In this document: piece by piece, positions 9,159 to 19,592 of the stretch | Numbering within the stretch: the first letter of the stretch is position 1 | Layout: each line of letters starts with the position of its first letter | Assembly (NCBI GenBank): GCA_016928855.1 | Contig: JAFGKA010000207.1 | Location: 1 to 59,245 of the forward strand | Direction: 5' to 3' | From: Phycisphaerae bacterium | GTDB lineage: Bacteria; Planctomycetota; Phycisphaerae; UBA1845; PWPN01 | Length of the DNA stretch: 59,245 nucleotides | Notes under the pieces: generated by a model | Told to the model about the DNA's origin: nothing | What the model saw: only the letters and a program-made list of their open reading frames with translations | The model's database searches: none | Made by a program: the position numbers and the translations under genes

Positions 9159-9434
9159 TCAGGCGTGACGGCGTGAGCGGGCGGGTGTTGGGAAGGGAAT
9201 TGTGGCGGGCGTTTCTTGCGGCGTGTCCTCGAAGTCGTCGGCATCAAGGAATCGCAGGTGGCCGTCGCAGTACTCGACCTGGCGGCCGAGCAGGACGGGG
9301 CCTTCGATGTCGCGGATCATGCGGAAGCAGCTGTTGTCGATTGGGAACCGGCCGGAGCGCTGGCCCCGCACGATCACCTCAACACAGCCGCCGCATGGCC
9401 GTACGGCAATGATCTGGCCTCGGTAATGCATCAT
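9159..9434 (-). CDS. Small hypothetical protein
   Basis: 91 residues starting at the tandem ATG ATG at 9434/9431 after a strong GAAGGAGGTGATTGCC. The sequence (MMHYRGQIIAVRPCGGCVEV...) is beta-rich with a CGGC motif and an acidic then basic tail; no family is recognised. Same strand as DUF2958 and the CobS-like gene, 146 bp upstream of the former, so it may be the first gene of that small operon. Confidence 0.6.
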   Translation of the reverse strand: MMHYRGQIIAVRPCGGCVEVIVRGQRSGRFPIDNSCFRMIRDIEGPVLLGRQVEYCDGHLRFLDADDFEDTPQETPATIPFPTPARSRRHA

Positions 9435-9855
9435 GGCAATCACCTCCTTCGGGTTGTGATGGTTGGAACGAAACACGCGCGAGCCCCGGTTCACTCAGGC
9501 CGGAATGGGTTCGCATATACGGTTTTCGAGGAATAGAGAATCAGCTACATCGATCTCAGGCTGGCCGTCGGCCAATCCCAGTTTCTCGTCGAGGTTCCGC
9601 TTCATGATGAGCCCGGCTGGTGCCGGCTGCTGTCATGTGCATAAAGACCCTCGGGCAAGGCTGACGCCACAAGGACCGCTTGCCACTTTGTGAGGATTGA
9701 ACAGTGGTGAATGCGGGAGGGTTTAAGAAGCTTTCGGTCTGGTTGCACCCAAGCTGGGCATGGGAGCAAAGACGAGTAAGCTGCAGACGGCCAGCCTCGC
9801 CGTCGCTCGAAGGAACGACCTGTCATTCTCACCTATATGCGGCAACAAGGACCCG
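9435..9855. other. Intergenic stretch, nothing recognised
   Basis: About 420 bp between two minus-strand genes. No convincing coding frame, RNA or repeat was seen; it should contain the promoter for the small gene at 9434 and the 3' untranslated part of the long gene that ends at 9856. Confidence 0.4.
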
Positions 9856-12800
9856 CTACTCACACGCCGGCGGCCGGTTCGGGCCGTTGAAACAGCTCTG
9901 GAAGACGGCGAAGTCGGCCAAGTCCACATCACCATCGTCGTCGAAGTCCGGCAGATCGCAGTTGGCTTGGGCCGGCGGGCGATTGGGGCCGTTGAAACAC
10001 GCCGCGAACACAGCAAAGTCCGTCAGATCCACGTCGCCGTCGAAGTCGTAGTCGCCGGCCGGAGGTGGCGGCACCGTTGTCGTCGCATCCGGCACTGCTG
10101 GCGCTGCCTCGACGTTGCCCGCGTTGTCGCGGGCAAGGGAGTAGAAGGCGTACGTGTGGCCGAGGCTGCATTCGAACATCGCTTGCGTCTCCTGCGTGCC
10201 CGTCAGAAACAGCGTGAACGGACCGCTGTCGGTGGAAACGTAGATGTCGTATGACGCGAGGCCGCTTTCGCCTGCATTGTCCTGGCCGGACCACGAGATC
10301 GGGAATTCAACAGCCTTGATCTCCGCGGGCAGCGGGTTGACGGTGCTGCTCGGTGGCCCGGCATCGATCGTGTTCCACACCTCGTTTGTGTCAATCGGCT
10401 CGTTGTTGTCGAAGATGATCGTGGATCTGTTCGTTATCTCGGTGCCGGTCGGTACGGTCGACTTCGGCTGGATCAAATACTCGACGTGCCCCTGCCCACG
10501 ACCCGTCTCGTCGTTGGCCGGCAGGAACCCGGTGAACGCATCGGTCGGCAACTCGCCCGTGGTCGGATCGATGCTGCAAAACTCCCAGAACGCCTCGTTT
10601 GTGGCCGCGTTGACGCCGGCGATGACATCGACCAGCACACCGTGCGTTTCCGTAAGATCGACCTGCGTCTGGTAGAACAACCGACCGTCGGGCACATCAA
10701 TCGTCGTCTCGCCGAAGTGGATATCGCCGAGACGGAACGTGCTGATGTTCAACGAAGAATCTAATGCATCCGTGATTCGAATCTCAGCGGCCGGCGCAGT
10801 GGCCTCGGCCAGGTTCTCGAAATGAACCTCGTAGCTCACCGGTGACGCGCCCGCGACGAAGCGTTCACCGCCGAAGCCTTCTGGGCCGGACTTCTCGTTC
10901 GGATCCACAGGCGCGGGTTTGGGATAATCGTAGCAGTTGTCGTCATCATCGCCCCAAATCTCGCATTCAATCTTCTTGTAGAGACAAATATCATAACACA
11001 GAACCTTCGAGAAGATATCTGAAGCAGGATTGAATACGGGACCGCCAGGTGCTCCAGTACGAACTATACCTATAGCTAGCATCATTTTCCAAGGAAGTCC
11101 CATGAGTTTATTGCAGAGGGGGCTCGGGTCGTTGAAGTCACAATCAGGGCAATCGCAACTTGCGCCGCCTCCGCCGCCGCCTCCACCGCCCCCTCCGCCG
11201 CCATCACCATCGGGTGCAGGAAAACCGGAAGGTAGTCTGCCGCCAGAAGGAACTGGACCGATGAGACCTACTCCTCCAGCTAATCCGAGCCAGTAATCCG
11301 GCCACGAGTCCTCATCGGACGCAGCAGCGATTGCTTCATCCCGTTTGTCATCATCGACCAGGAGGGGATTCTCCAGAATCTGCTGCCGAATGCCCTCTCC
11401 TCCCGTGAGAATCCAATCGGTCATGGTGGCCGTATCCACCGGCGTCGCGTGAAATGATCCGCCTATACTGCCCGCCTCATCACCAGGATCGACCAGCAGT
11501 TGCACCCAAGCGTCTTCGCCAGGCCCGAGTTGACGGAAAAGGGCAGAGATATCCGTTTGGCCGTTCTCGTCCAACGATGCCGAGACGAATGGCGTAACGG
11601 CCGTTCCACTCACTACGCTACCGCCGCTGCCCCCTGACAGAGTTATATCTGCGCTAACGTAGTCAGCATCTATGTTGCTAACATTCGTGATATTGAAGGT
11701 AATCGTTCCAGGTATCCCAAGTCTGAAGGGGGGCCTTTCCAGAGACCGATAGACAATTCTCGGCCTTGACGCAGATGTGACATATAAATAGGCATCCAGT
11801 TCATCAGTGTGCCCGTCAGCCGTGGCAATAATGTCGTATTGACCTGTCGGGCGATCGGTTAGGTCAAACGTCGCCCTGGCGCTGGTGGCGTCTACAAGAT
11901 TGACGTAAAGAGGTGATAGTATCAAAGGGCTACCAACGAGACGCAGGCCAAACTCCGTATCAGACTCCCAGTTTGACCCCTTCAATCGCAAGGTGGCAAC
12001 ACCGGCTCCGACAACCTGCGGCTCACAAGTGCTGATGCAGAATGGTATCAGACTCGCGACCAAAGAGATGCTGTCGCCGGGCGAGTCGGCGCCCTTGGTC
12101 GCATGCACCAGGATGTAGTAAGTGCCGCTACTGGTCGTCGGGATGGTCACCTCCTGGTCGGGCAAGCCTGGGTCCTCGAAGGCGAAGTCGAATTGGCCGG
12201 GTGTGGGCACGTTGCCGAGGCGAACGTAGAGTTCAGTCCAGGCCATCTCGCTTCTGTGATCGAGTGTGATGCGGACGGTTTCGCCCGCCGGCGGTGTGAG
12301 CTCGAAGTAGCGTTCGTCTCCGGTGGCCAGCGGGCCGGTGAACGGCACACCGATCTCGAGGGGCGTGGCGGTCACGGCGAACGGTCCGGCCGAGCTGCCG
12401 ACGTTGTTGGTCTCGTCCGACTCCGGGATCTGGCTGTAGACGTCCGACCGGACGATTACGTAGTAGTAGCCGGGCATGATGGCCGGGACCGGGCCGGTCA
12501 GGCTGCCGTTGTGCGTCTGGCCGGGCGGAATCGGGTCGGACGAACCGCGCGTGGCGAGGCCGAACCGCGCATCGCCGATATCCCACACCGCATCTTGCGA
12601 CAGGTAGACTGAGTCGGTCCACTTGCCGGCGACGGTGCTGTCACCCTGATTGGTGATCTCCCACTGGATGGTAACCTCTTCGCCGAGAACGCCCGAGGCC
12701 GGCGGCGTCACACCGGTCACGACCAGGTCGCCCGGTGGCGGCACCGTGACCTCGATCGGGTCCGGCGCGTAGCCGATGTTGTCACCCTCTGAAGCATCCT

Positions 12801-15800
12801 CAAAAACCCGCTGGTTGCTGTCCGTGTGGACGAGCACGAAGAACGCGCCGGTGAGATCGGCCGGGATGGTGAGATCACGACTCATAGGCCTGGACTCGCC
12901 ACTGGCGAGCACCTGGCTGTGGTCCACCGAGCCGATGAATCGATCGGTCGAGGTATCCAGGATCCGATCGCGGGACAGATACACGGAGTCCCGCCAGTTG
13001 CCAGTGTTGGTCGGGCCCTCGCCGTCGTTCGCAACCGTCCAGGCAACGTTGATCGGCTGGCCAGCCTGACCGGCAACCGGCGCGGTCACCGCGGTCAGCA
13101 CGAGATTGGCCGGCGGGGCCAGGGTCACGTTCAGCAGCAGTGAGGCGGCCAGGGCGTTGTTGTCTTCGTTAGTCTCGAAAACGGTGTTGAAGTTGTCCGT
13201 GACGATCATGATCCGGTACAGGCCTTGCACGTCGATCGGCACGGTGAAGTCCGCGTCGGCCACGTAGCTCTGGCCGGGGTTCAGCACGTCGGTGCGGGTA
13301 CGCGTGCCCAGCACGAGGTCACTGCCGTCGAGGAATTCGTCGGCGGAGAGGAACACGCGGTCGGTCCAGTTGGCGGCGCTGGTATCCAGTGTTCCGGCGT
13401 TGGTGACGGTCCATTCGACGTGGACCGAGCTACCGGACTCGGCGCTCTCGGGCGCCGAAATGTTGGTGATCTGGAGATCGGATGCATCGGGCACGACGGA
13501 GAAAGGCACGACGGCCAAGTTGTTGTCCTCGCCCGGAGATTGCTCATAGACCTCGTTCCTGTCGTCGGCGAGGAACAGGAGGAAGTAGTCACCCGGCTCG
13601 ACAAAGGGGACGGCGGCGGTCTGATCGACCGTGTAGCTGCTGCCGGACGGCAGGGCCTCGTTTCTTGTGACAGTTGTAAGCGACGTATCGGCGCCGAGTA
13701 CGTCATCAGTGGAGAAGTAGACACCGTCTCGCCACGACGAGACATTGGTGGTGACCTGTCCAGCGTTAGTGACTTCCCACGACAACTCGATCGACTGACC
13801 GGCCGCGCCGGAGGTGGGCACCTGGCTGACCTCCTGACTACCCTGAAGGGGAACCGGCCGGGCCAACGCCGCGTCGCTTGCGAGATAGGCGCTATGCGGC
13901 ATCTTGTCCGAATCAGCCTGCGTCACGAGCGCTTCGTCCGTCGCCCAGGCGGCGGTGGGACCGCCGGCAGACTCCACCGCAATCTGCAGATCAGCGGGGA
14001 TCTCCTCAATGAGCAAGGTGTCGACGGAAGCCAACACGTTGTTGTCTTCGCCGGTGTGCTCGAAGAGCTCGTGGTCGCCATCCACGGCAACGATGACGTG
14101 GTAGGGACCGGCCACAAGGTCTGTCGGCAGCCGCACGGTTCGGGTCTTCGTGTAGTCCGTGCCAACCGGCTCGCCATCAATCTCCACCACCGACTGGCCG
14201 AACTGACCGAGCAGAATGTCCGTCTCCGACTGCAACGTATCGTCCAGGGACAGGTAGACCGCGTCGTGCCAGCTCAGATCCAGACCGGGCATGGGCGGCG
14301 CGCCCACGTTCTGGACCTCCCAGGTTACTTCGATGAGGTGACCAGGGATGCCCTGGGCCGGCCCGCTGACGGTAACGGGCGTGAGGTCCGGTGGGACACT
14401 CAAGACAATGTTCACCGGCGAGCTGCTGACGGCGACGTTGTTCTCCTCGTTGATGCCGAACTCGGAGATGGCATCCGTGCTGTCGGTGAAGACCTTGACG
14501 AAGTAGTTGCCGTTCAGCTCTGGCGGCAGCATGCCCGAAACGGCCAGCGTGTTGTCGAACTGGGCGGGCAACAACACGCCGCCCGACCTCGCCGCCGTCC
14601 CGAGCAGGACATCCCCGTCGGTCGATGGATCACTGTTCGTCGAGAGATAGACCGCATCGGTCCACTGGCCGCTGTCGGTGGGGCCGTCGCCGGAATTCCT
14701 GTCCGTCCATTGGACCTCGAAGCTGGTCCCGGAGAACGCGGTCGCCTGGAACGAGATGTCCGTGACATGCAGGTCCGGCTGAGGCGCGAGCACCACGTCG
14801 AATCCGTCGCTGCGAAGCAGGTTGTTCGTATTGCTCGATTCCGCGACGTTGCCCGCCACCCGGTTGCAGCCGCCCGATCGATCCGCGACGACGTAGACGT
14901 AGTACGGCCCGAGCACGTCTGCGGGCAATGTCAGCTCGGCCGACTGGCTGTAGCTCTCGCCCGGCTCGAGCGAGCCGGGGGCCGGCACATGGCTCTTGGG
15001 AAGCGGTTCGTTGCAGATCATCTGGTCGGCTCCCGACGGTGTGAAATCCAGATCCGGATTCGTCGAGAAGAAGACCTCGTCCTTCCATTGCGCCGAGGCC
15101 GCGGCGTTACCGACATTCTCCACGATCCACGAGACCGTGGCCGTCTGCCCAGAGAGGATGCCGCTGGAAGGCGGCGTGATGCCGGTCACGATCAGATCGG
15201 GCTTGGGCGCGAGCTCCACGCTGACCGGGACATCATCCACGGCCGTGTTGTTCTCCTCGTCCTCTTCGATGACATGAATCTCCGCATCCGTTCGGACGAC
15301 AAGCCAGTAATCGCCCGGCTCATCCGGCCAGACGAACTGCTCAATGCGCTCGTAGGACTCACCGACAGGCAAAGGGCCGACGAATTGGAACTCCCCGAGG
15401 AGCACGTCGTCGCCGATCTGGTCGTCGTCGGACAGGTAGACACGGTCGAACCAGGAGCCGTTCGCCGGAGTCTGGCCCTGGTTGACGACCGTCCAGGCCA
15501 ACTGGAAGACCTCGCCGGTCACCCCTCCGCCTGGGGCGGTGATATCAGTGACGATCAGGTCCGGGGGCGGAACGTACAGACTGAACTCGCGGCCGAACGC
15601 ATCGGCGATGGTCGCCGGTAACACATCGTTGTATACGCTGAATTCCCTTGTGATGGCGTCGCAAAAGAGGCTCGCCAGCGGCGCACTATAAACACTGAAC
15701 TCGCGCGAGAACACATCCGCGAATTCGAGCTCGAAAACGTCCGTATAGACACTAAACTCGCGCGACAAGGAATCGGTAAATGATTCGTCAAAGAAGTCGT

Positions 15801-15915
15801 TGTAGACAGCGAACTCGCGTGACCACGTGTCCTCGGCCCAATACTCGGCCTGTGCCGCGGGCGAGACGAAGGCGAGCACGATCGGAATCCAAGCGATGTG
15901 CGCTTTACTGAACAT
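9856..15915 (-). CDS. Giant secreted CARDB-repeat protein with dockerin-like tail
   Basis: 2019 residues. After a signal peptide (…SPAAQA-EY) come five copies of a 20-residue repeat built on (S/T/G)REFSVYND, then about ten CARDB-type adhesion modules (recurring PDLIVTDI, W-V-NxG, DxVYLS, GxYYxxVxxD, ENN), a DPPA-like pre-peptidase C-terminal domain near residue 1200, a poly-glycine linker (about 13 Gly), a DPNEKSGPEGFGGERFVA domain as in surface proteins with DUF11-like folds, and two dockerin-like modules ending CFNGPNRPP. It should be exported and act in adhesion or cell-surface assembly. GGGAGGCCTGCC precedes the ATG. The gene covers 6 kb without frameshift. Confidence 0.85.
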   Translation of the reverse strand: MFSKAHIAWIPIVLAFVSPAAQAEYWAEDTWSREFAVYNDFFDESFTDSLSREFSVYTDVFELEFADVFSREFSVYSAPLASLFCDAITREFSVYNDVLPATIADAFGREFSLYVPPPDLIVTDITAPGGGVTGEVFQLAWTVVNQGQTPANGSWFDRVYLSDDDQIGDDVLLGEFQFVGPLPVGESYERIEQFVWPDEPGDYWLVVRTDAEIHVIEEDEENNTAVDDVPVSVELAPKPDLIVTGITPPSSGILSGQTATVSWIVENVGNAAASAQWKDEVFFSTNPDLDFTPSGADQMICNEPLPKSHVPAPGSLEPGESYSQSAELTLPADVLGPYYVYVVADRSGGCNRVAGNVAESSNTNNLLRSDGFDVVLAPQPDLHVTDISFQATAFSGTSFEVQWTDRNSGDGPTDSGQWTDAVYLSTNSDPSTDGDVLLGTAARSGGVLLPAQFDNTLAVSGMLPPELNGNYFVKVFTDSTDAISEFGINEENNVAVSSSPVNIVLSVPPDLTPVTVSGPAQGIPGHLIEVTWEVQNVGAPPMPGLDLSWHDAVYLSLDDTLQSETDILLGQFGQSVVEIDGEPVGTDYTKTRTVRLPTDLVAGPYHVIVAVDGDHELFEHTGEDNNVLASVDTLLIEEIPADLQIAVESAGGPTAAWATDEALVTQADSDKMPHSAYLASDAALARPVPLQGSQEVSQVPTSGAAGQSIELSWEVTNAGQVTTNVSSWRDGVYFSTDDVLGADTSLTTVTRNEALPSGSSYTVDQTAAVPFVEPGDYFLLFLADDRNEVYEQSPGEDNNLAVVPFSVVPDASDLQITNISAPESAESGSSVHVEWTVTNAGTLDTSAANWTDRVFLSADEFLDGSDLVLGTRTRTDVLNPGQSYVADADFTVPIDVQGLYRIMIVTDNFNTVFETNEDNNALAASLLLNVTLAPPANLVLTAVTAPVAGQAGQPINVAWTVANDGEGPTNTGNWRDSVYLSRDRILDTSTDRFIGSVDHSQVLASGESRPMSRDLTIPADLTGAFFVLVHTDSNQRVFEDASEGDNIGYAPDPIEVTVPPPGDLVVTGVTPPASGVLGEEVTIQWEITNQGDSTVAGKWTDSVYLSQDAVWDIGDARFGLATRGSSDPIPPGQTHNGSLTGPVPAIMPGYYYVIVRSDVYSQIPESDETNNVGSSAGPFAVTATPLEIGVPFTGPLATGDERYFELTPPAGETVRITLDHRSEMAWTELYVRLGNVPTPGQFDFAFEDPGLPDQEVTIPTTSSGTYYILVHATKGADSPGDSISLVASLIPFCISTCEPQVVGAGVATLRLKGSNWESDTEFGLRLVGSPLILSPLYVNLVDATSARATFDLTDRPTGQYDIIATADGHTDELDAYLYVTSASRPRIVYRSLERPPFRLGIPGTITFNITNVSNIDADYVSADITLSGGSGGSVVSGTAVTPFVSASLDENGQTDISALFRQLGPGEDAWVQLLVDPGDEAGSIGGSFHATPVDTATMTDWILTGGEGIRQQILENPLLVDDDKRDEAIAAASDEDSWPDYWLGLAGGVGLIGPVPSGGRLPSGFPAPDGDGGGGGGGGGGGGGASCDCPDCDFNDPSPLCNKLMGLPWKMMLAIGIVRTGAPGGPVFNPASDIFSKVLCYDICLYKKIECEIWGDDDDNCYDYPKPAPVDPNEKSGPEGFGGERFVAGASPVSYEVHFENLAEATAPAAEIRITDALDSSLNISTFRLGDIHFGETTIDVPDGRLFYQTQVDLTETHGVLVDVIAGVNAATNEAFWEFCSIDPTTGELPTDAFTGFLPANDETGRGQGHVEYLIQPKSTVPTGTEITNRSTIIFDNNEPIDTNEVWNTIDAGPPSSTVNPLPAEIKAVEFPISWSGQDNAGESGLASYDIYVSTDSGPFTLFLTGTQETQAMFECSLGHTYAFYSLARDNAGNVEAAPAVPDATTTVPPPPAGDYDFDGDVDLTDFAVFAACFNGPNRPPAQANCDLPDFDDDGDVDLADFAVFQSCFNGPNRPPACE

Positions 15916-15954
15916 GGCAGGCCTCCCGGTCCAGGGATATCTCAGCCCCCTCGA

Positions 15955-17391
15955 TCACCAGCGCGCCCCGACCGGGATCTTTCGGCCCTTCGCTGTCACG
16001 TACACTAGCTGTGTCTGGCGACCCACGGACGCCATTATAACCCGTTCAATCCGCTCACCATTGAGCGCCCTTAGCTCCTGCGGCCGCTTGGGCAGCTTCA
16101 TGCTTTGAGTCTGTATTGCTTCTGGCCCGCTCTCGATCGGAATGGGATCGAAGAAGGCGCGGAGCTGGACAAGCGAGAAACCCGGCTCGAACTGGACCTG
16201 GGCGGCCGCGGTGGAGGATTCGAGAGCACCGGCCAGCGGATTCGAACTGTAGACGGTGGTCGGGCCGGACTTGGACACCACACGAACTTCCACAACCGTT
16301 CCAAGGGGGACGTATTCGGCCTGAATCTCGAGCATAACGGGGTCGATCGTATCCAAGACGACATCCGTCCCGAAGGCGTCGTTTATGGCGCCGCGCGGGT
16401 CGCCAGGCACTGCCTGGGCATCAAGCGTCGTCGCCCAGAGCCGGGGGGCCGTGCTGGGTGGGAAGATGAAACCGGGTAGATCCTGAACAAGTTGTGGATC
16501 ACCCGGATCAGCGAAAGTGACCGCGTTGCCCTCGACGCGGATACGTCCGTCGCCGCCAGGCCTTCCACCGCCTCCTCGTTCGGCCCGCAGTGCTCCGTCA
16601 AGGGTAATCTGATCGGCCACCAGACGAATGCCGCCGCCGCTGCCTCCTCCTCCAGCCTCACTCCAAAGGCTTTGGCCCCCTGAGTATCCACCCCGGGCCA
16701 GTATGGTCCCCGTCCCCCCGAGAGAGATCGACCCGTCGGCGGCAATGAGAATCGCGCCGCCTCCGGCGCCACCCCCGTTGCCCGCACTCGCACTGTTTGC
16801 ACCGGCGCCCCCGGAACCGCCAATCAGCGGAAGAATCGCAACATTGCCGTACGCCGGTCCGGCAGCATCTCCCGAGCCTTGGGTGGCGTAGCTTCCGCCT
16901 GAGCCGTTCCCGTCGGTGCCAAGATCGCCGCCGCCAGGCCCGAGACCTCCGGATCTGCCAGACGAGGTATCCCTTGCGCGGCCCCCTCGAAATCCCCCCG
17001 GACCCGGCTCGGACGGCGAATGCGCTGCGGACGGAGTGTGGCCGCTAGCGCCGTTGAGGTTGATCGTTCCGTCAATGGTGGCGATGCCATCGACCAGCCA
17101 TATCACCGGCGCGCGCGATGGATGGTTCTTGAACGTGACCGTCACACCGGCAGGAATGCTGACGGAGCTGTACTTGAACACGACCGCCCACTGATCGGGA
17201 TCATATACGCCGTTGCCCGGTTGAGGGCTGGGGGTATCCCAAGCAGCTGTAGTCGCCAGGCCCAGATCCACTTCGAGATCAGTACCCGGCGCGAACACGC
17301 CGTCAGATCCATCCGAGCCCACGTCAAGCTGAGCATATGCAACGCCGGCCGACAGCAGCGCGACGGTGAAGCACAATGCCTTGGAACTCAT
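15955..17391 (-). CDS. Secreted glycine-rich surface protein
   Basis: 478 residues from the ATG at 17391, which follows CGAAAGGAGAATACT. Signal peptide MSSKALCFTVALLSAGVAYA. The N-terminal third is a beta-rich domain (FKYSSVSIPAGVTVTFKN, WLVDGIATIDGTINLNGA) like the polymorphic-repeat or pectate-lyase-like shells of cell-wall proteins; the middle is very Gly-rich (GGSGGAGAN, GGGAGGGAILIAADGSI), the last 150 residues form a beta domain with no known name. It lies 40 bp upstream of the CARDB gene on the same strand, so the two may be co-transcribed and made together for the cell surface. Confidence 0.7.
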   Translation of the reverse strand: MSSKALCFTVALLSAGVAYAQLDVGSDGSDGVFAPGTDLEVDLGLATTAAWDTPSPQPGNGVYDPDQWAVVFKYSSVSIPAGVTVTFKNHPSRAPVIWLVDGIATIDGTINLNGASGHTPSAAHSPSEPGPGGFRGGRARDTSSGRSGGLGPGGGDLGTDGNGSGGSYATQGSGDAAGPAYGNVAILPLIGGSGGAGANSASAGNGGGAGGGAILIAADGSISLGGTGTILARGGYSGGQSLWSEAGGGGSGGGIRLVADQITLDGALRAERGGGGRPGGDGRIRVEGNAVTFADPGDPQLVQDLPGFIFPPSTAPRLWATTLDAQAVPGDPRGAINDAFGTDVVLDTIDPVMLEIQAEYVPLGTVVEVRVVSKSGPTTVYSSNPLAGALESSTAAAQVQFEPGFSLVQLRAFFDPIPIESGPEAIQTQSMKLPKRPQELRALNGERIERVIMASVGRQTQLVYVTAKGRKIPVGARW

Positions 17392-17583
17392 AGTATTCTC
17401 CTTTCGCCTGAGTATGCCACACTCATTCCATTTGCCGTACCCAAGAGCCAACGCAGGTAGAAGATCTCGACTTCCGCCCTGGTCCCGAACAGGTGATGGA
17501 CATGTTGGCCACAACTACTCGCAATTCGAGTATCTGCGCCTCGACTCTTCCGATCCGAGATGGCCGGGAAGCGAGTTGCAGGC

Positions 17584-18189
17584 TCAGGGAGCACCCGGTC
17601 GGACGCAACGCCGCATCGCAGGCGGAGCAAGCAGCGAGATAAGCAGAGCCAGAAACGCGCTCGGCCCGGGCACGATGATCGTCGTCCCGCTGATGTCCGC
17701 CTGCTCGAAATCCGGTATATCATTCCCGTACTGGTCGAACAGCTCCAGCACGCCCACGTCGAATGTCACATCGAAACTACCTCAAGCGTCCAGCGACGTA
17801 TCGATCTCGACGACGGCCAGCAGGTCGTTCACATCAGCCATAGTCGTGACCTCGATGCTCGGCGGATCGGCCTGATCGCCTGCTGCCAGCGTGAGCCCGC
17901 CGATGACAACGTCCTGGGAGAGGTCGCTAAAGCCGTAGAAGCAGTACTCCGAATTTGAATCGCCAGTGGCGCCGAGGAACTCGACCGAGCCGGTAGCGCC
18001 GGGCTGCGGCGTGATTCCCAACTCGATATAGAATCCGGCGAACTGCGTCGCATCCGTCAGCCGCACTTCGAACTGGGCGATATCACCCGGATCCACGATG
18101 ATCTCGTCCGGTTTGATCTGAAGACCGGGGGCAGCGTACGCACCCGATGCCAACGTGAGGACGGCCAGACAAGCGAGCACCGGCTTCAC
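17584..18189 (-). pseudogene. Cohesin-like PEP-CTERM-type protein interrupted by in-frame TGA
   Basis: Translation from the GTG at 18189 (after AAGGAGAACCTGG) gives signal peptide VKPVLACLAVLTLASGAYA and a cohesin-like beta domain (DPGDIAQFEVRLTDATQFAG…VVEIDTSLDA), then TGA at 17782-17784. The same frame continues without shift as GSFDVTFDVGVLELFDQYGN, DISGTTIIVPGPSAFLALLI and an Arg-containing tail, a PEP-CTERM-like sorting signal (PGP in place of PEP) with membrane helix. One base change (for example CGA to TGA) would explain it. TGA is a normal stop for neighbours, so recoding is unlikely; a nonsense mutation or read error is more likely. Confidence 0.7.
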
Positions 18190-18652
18190 CCCAGGTTCTC
18201 CTTGTGAAAGCATACACCCATCTCCCGGCAGGTTCGGTACCGGGTCGGCGCGAGCACTCGCTCTCTCTTTCCCTGGGATTCGCAACTGCGCTGACATGCA
18301 CCGGCCGAAGTCCCGATCGCTCGGTGTAATCGCGAGCCCAACTCGAGGGGGCCCCAACCGTGATTTGCGATATTACCAATATTGGTTGGCAGATTCAAGT
18401 GATTCCGGAAATCCTTCCACAGGCCGCGAGGAAACCCGTTCCCTATCGCTGAGTGGTTAGCCAGAGGGCCGGCTGCACGTTCAATACGCTATCATGATCT
18501 ACTCGCCGTCTGCATAAGGACTTATGTTGCGTCGTTAACTGTCAGTTAACGCGCCGAACACTCCCCCGGATTGGCTCGGTTCTGGCCTACAGCGTCAACG
18601 CGGCCGAGCCATTTCAACTCCTCGGGCCCCCTCGGGGCCGCGGCCGATCCTG
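18190..18652. repeat. Intergenic region with palindromes
   Basis: No gene was recognised. It holds two short palindromes close together: CATAAG-GA-CTTATG at 18513-18526 and GTTAACTG-T-CAGTTAAC at 18534-18550. These might be operators or a boundary of the adjacent replication-associated region. Confidence 0.45.
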
Positions 18653-19366
18653 CTACGCCGATTCCTCTGACGGCTCCACACGACCCGCGGAATCCTTTGC
18701 ATCTGGCCTCGCCCGCTCGACTAACGACCGCGATGATCGCCTCGGCAACACGCGTACGTTCGTCACATTCATCACTCGCAGCAGCTTGCCCGCGCACGCC
18801 GGATTCTCGAGAATCAGCCGGACAGGAATCGCTGAGCAAGCTGGGCATTGCCGGGCTCTGATCATGGTTACCGCCGCCTCGTTTGCCTCGAGATCGCGCA
18901 GCGTCAAATGGACCGTAATCAGCATCGCGATCAGATTGAGCACCATGATCACGCCCTGGGCCAGTTGCAGGATGAGCATATCCTTGTCCTGCGAGCCCAC
19001 GCTCGTGTTCTTGAACTGCATCGTGAGCTCAGCCAGTTGCCTGAGGCTCTTCTCGAAGCGTGTGGACAGCGTCCAGGCCTCGCGGTAGCCGAAACGTTGC
19101 GTGAAGCGGCTGACGTGATCGATCAGACCCATCCGGCGCATCTTGGCGCGGACGCGCTCCAGCGTCCGCTTCGAGACGCCGTACCGCTTTGCGATCTCGC
19201 TCAGGTTAGGCACCATGTGGTGGCGGGCCCATTTCAGCGAAATCCACACGACCAGGAATGCATGCTGCTGATTCCTGTTGCCGGGAAAGAGCAACTCGGC
19301 CAGGTCGGCCAAGTCCACCAAGCGCCGGATCTTGTTGAATGAGAGGTCTACTTTGCTGGATGTCAT
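18653..19366 (-). CDS. Winged-HTH protein with hydrophobic segment and CxxC
   Basis: 237 residues. A helix-turn-helix of the form NLSEIAKRYGVSKRTLERVR (about 54-73) is followed by KMRRMGLIDHVSRFTQRFGY, typical of a winged helix. A hydrophobic stretch (LNLIAMLITVHLTL, about 145-160) and a CPAC pair follow. The C-terminal 40 residues are basic. No named family is recognised. The start at 19366 has no clear Shine-Dalgarno. Location beside the origin-like region suggests a role in replication or copy control of the element, but this is inference. Confidence 0.55.
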   Translation of the reverse strand: MTSSKVDLSFNKIRRLVDLADLAELLFPGNRNQQHAFLVVWISLKWARHHMVPNLSEIAKRYGVSKRTLERVRAKMRRMGLIDHVSRFTQRFGYREAWTLSTRFEKSLRQLAELTMQFKNTSVGSQDKDMLILQLAQGVIMVLNLIAMLITVHLTLRDLEANEAAVTMIRARQCPACSAIPVRLILENPACAGKLLRVMNVTNVRVLPRRSSRSLVERARPDAKDSAGRVEPSEESA

Positions 19367-19592
19367 TTTCGAGGGTGGGGTTTTGAGTGTGAATCGGGCC
19401 TTCGCCGCGAGACCTGGGTGTCGGGGGCATGTTAAAATCGCGAGCCACCTTCACCCGCAAAACGGCTTCGCACCGAAAAGCGGGTCAAGCCGGGCGAGCT
19501 GTGCTCGCGAAAGCACATTCCCGGCCGGATGCGGTCTTGCCGATGCCTTTTCCTATATGATTCGATGTGATGAATTCGACTGGCAAATATCT

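Noticed and set aside
13225..15621. Long plus-strand open frame (about 800 codons)
   Set aside because: Antisense to the CARDB repeats; composition is Val/Arg/Gly-rich and periodic because the other strand is repetitive.
17782..17784. TGA recoding (selenocysteine or other)
   Set aside because: TGA is used as a normal stop by neighbours (for example at 15955), no SECIS-like structure or recoding machinery was recognised, and the position is not a Cys/Sec site.
18513..18526. Left attachment site of the tRNA-Pro element
   Set aside because: Short palindromes are present but no copy of the tRNA 3' half was found here or anywhere in the window.
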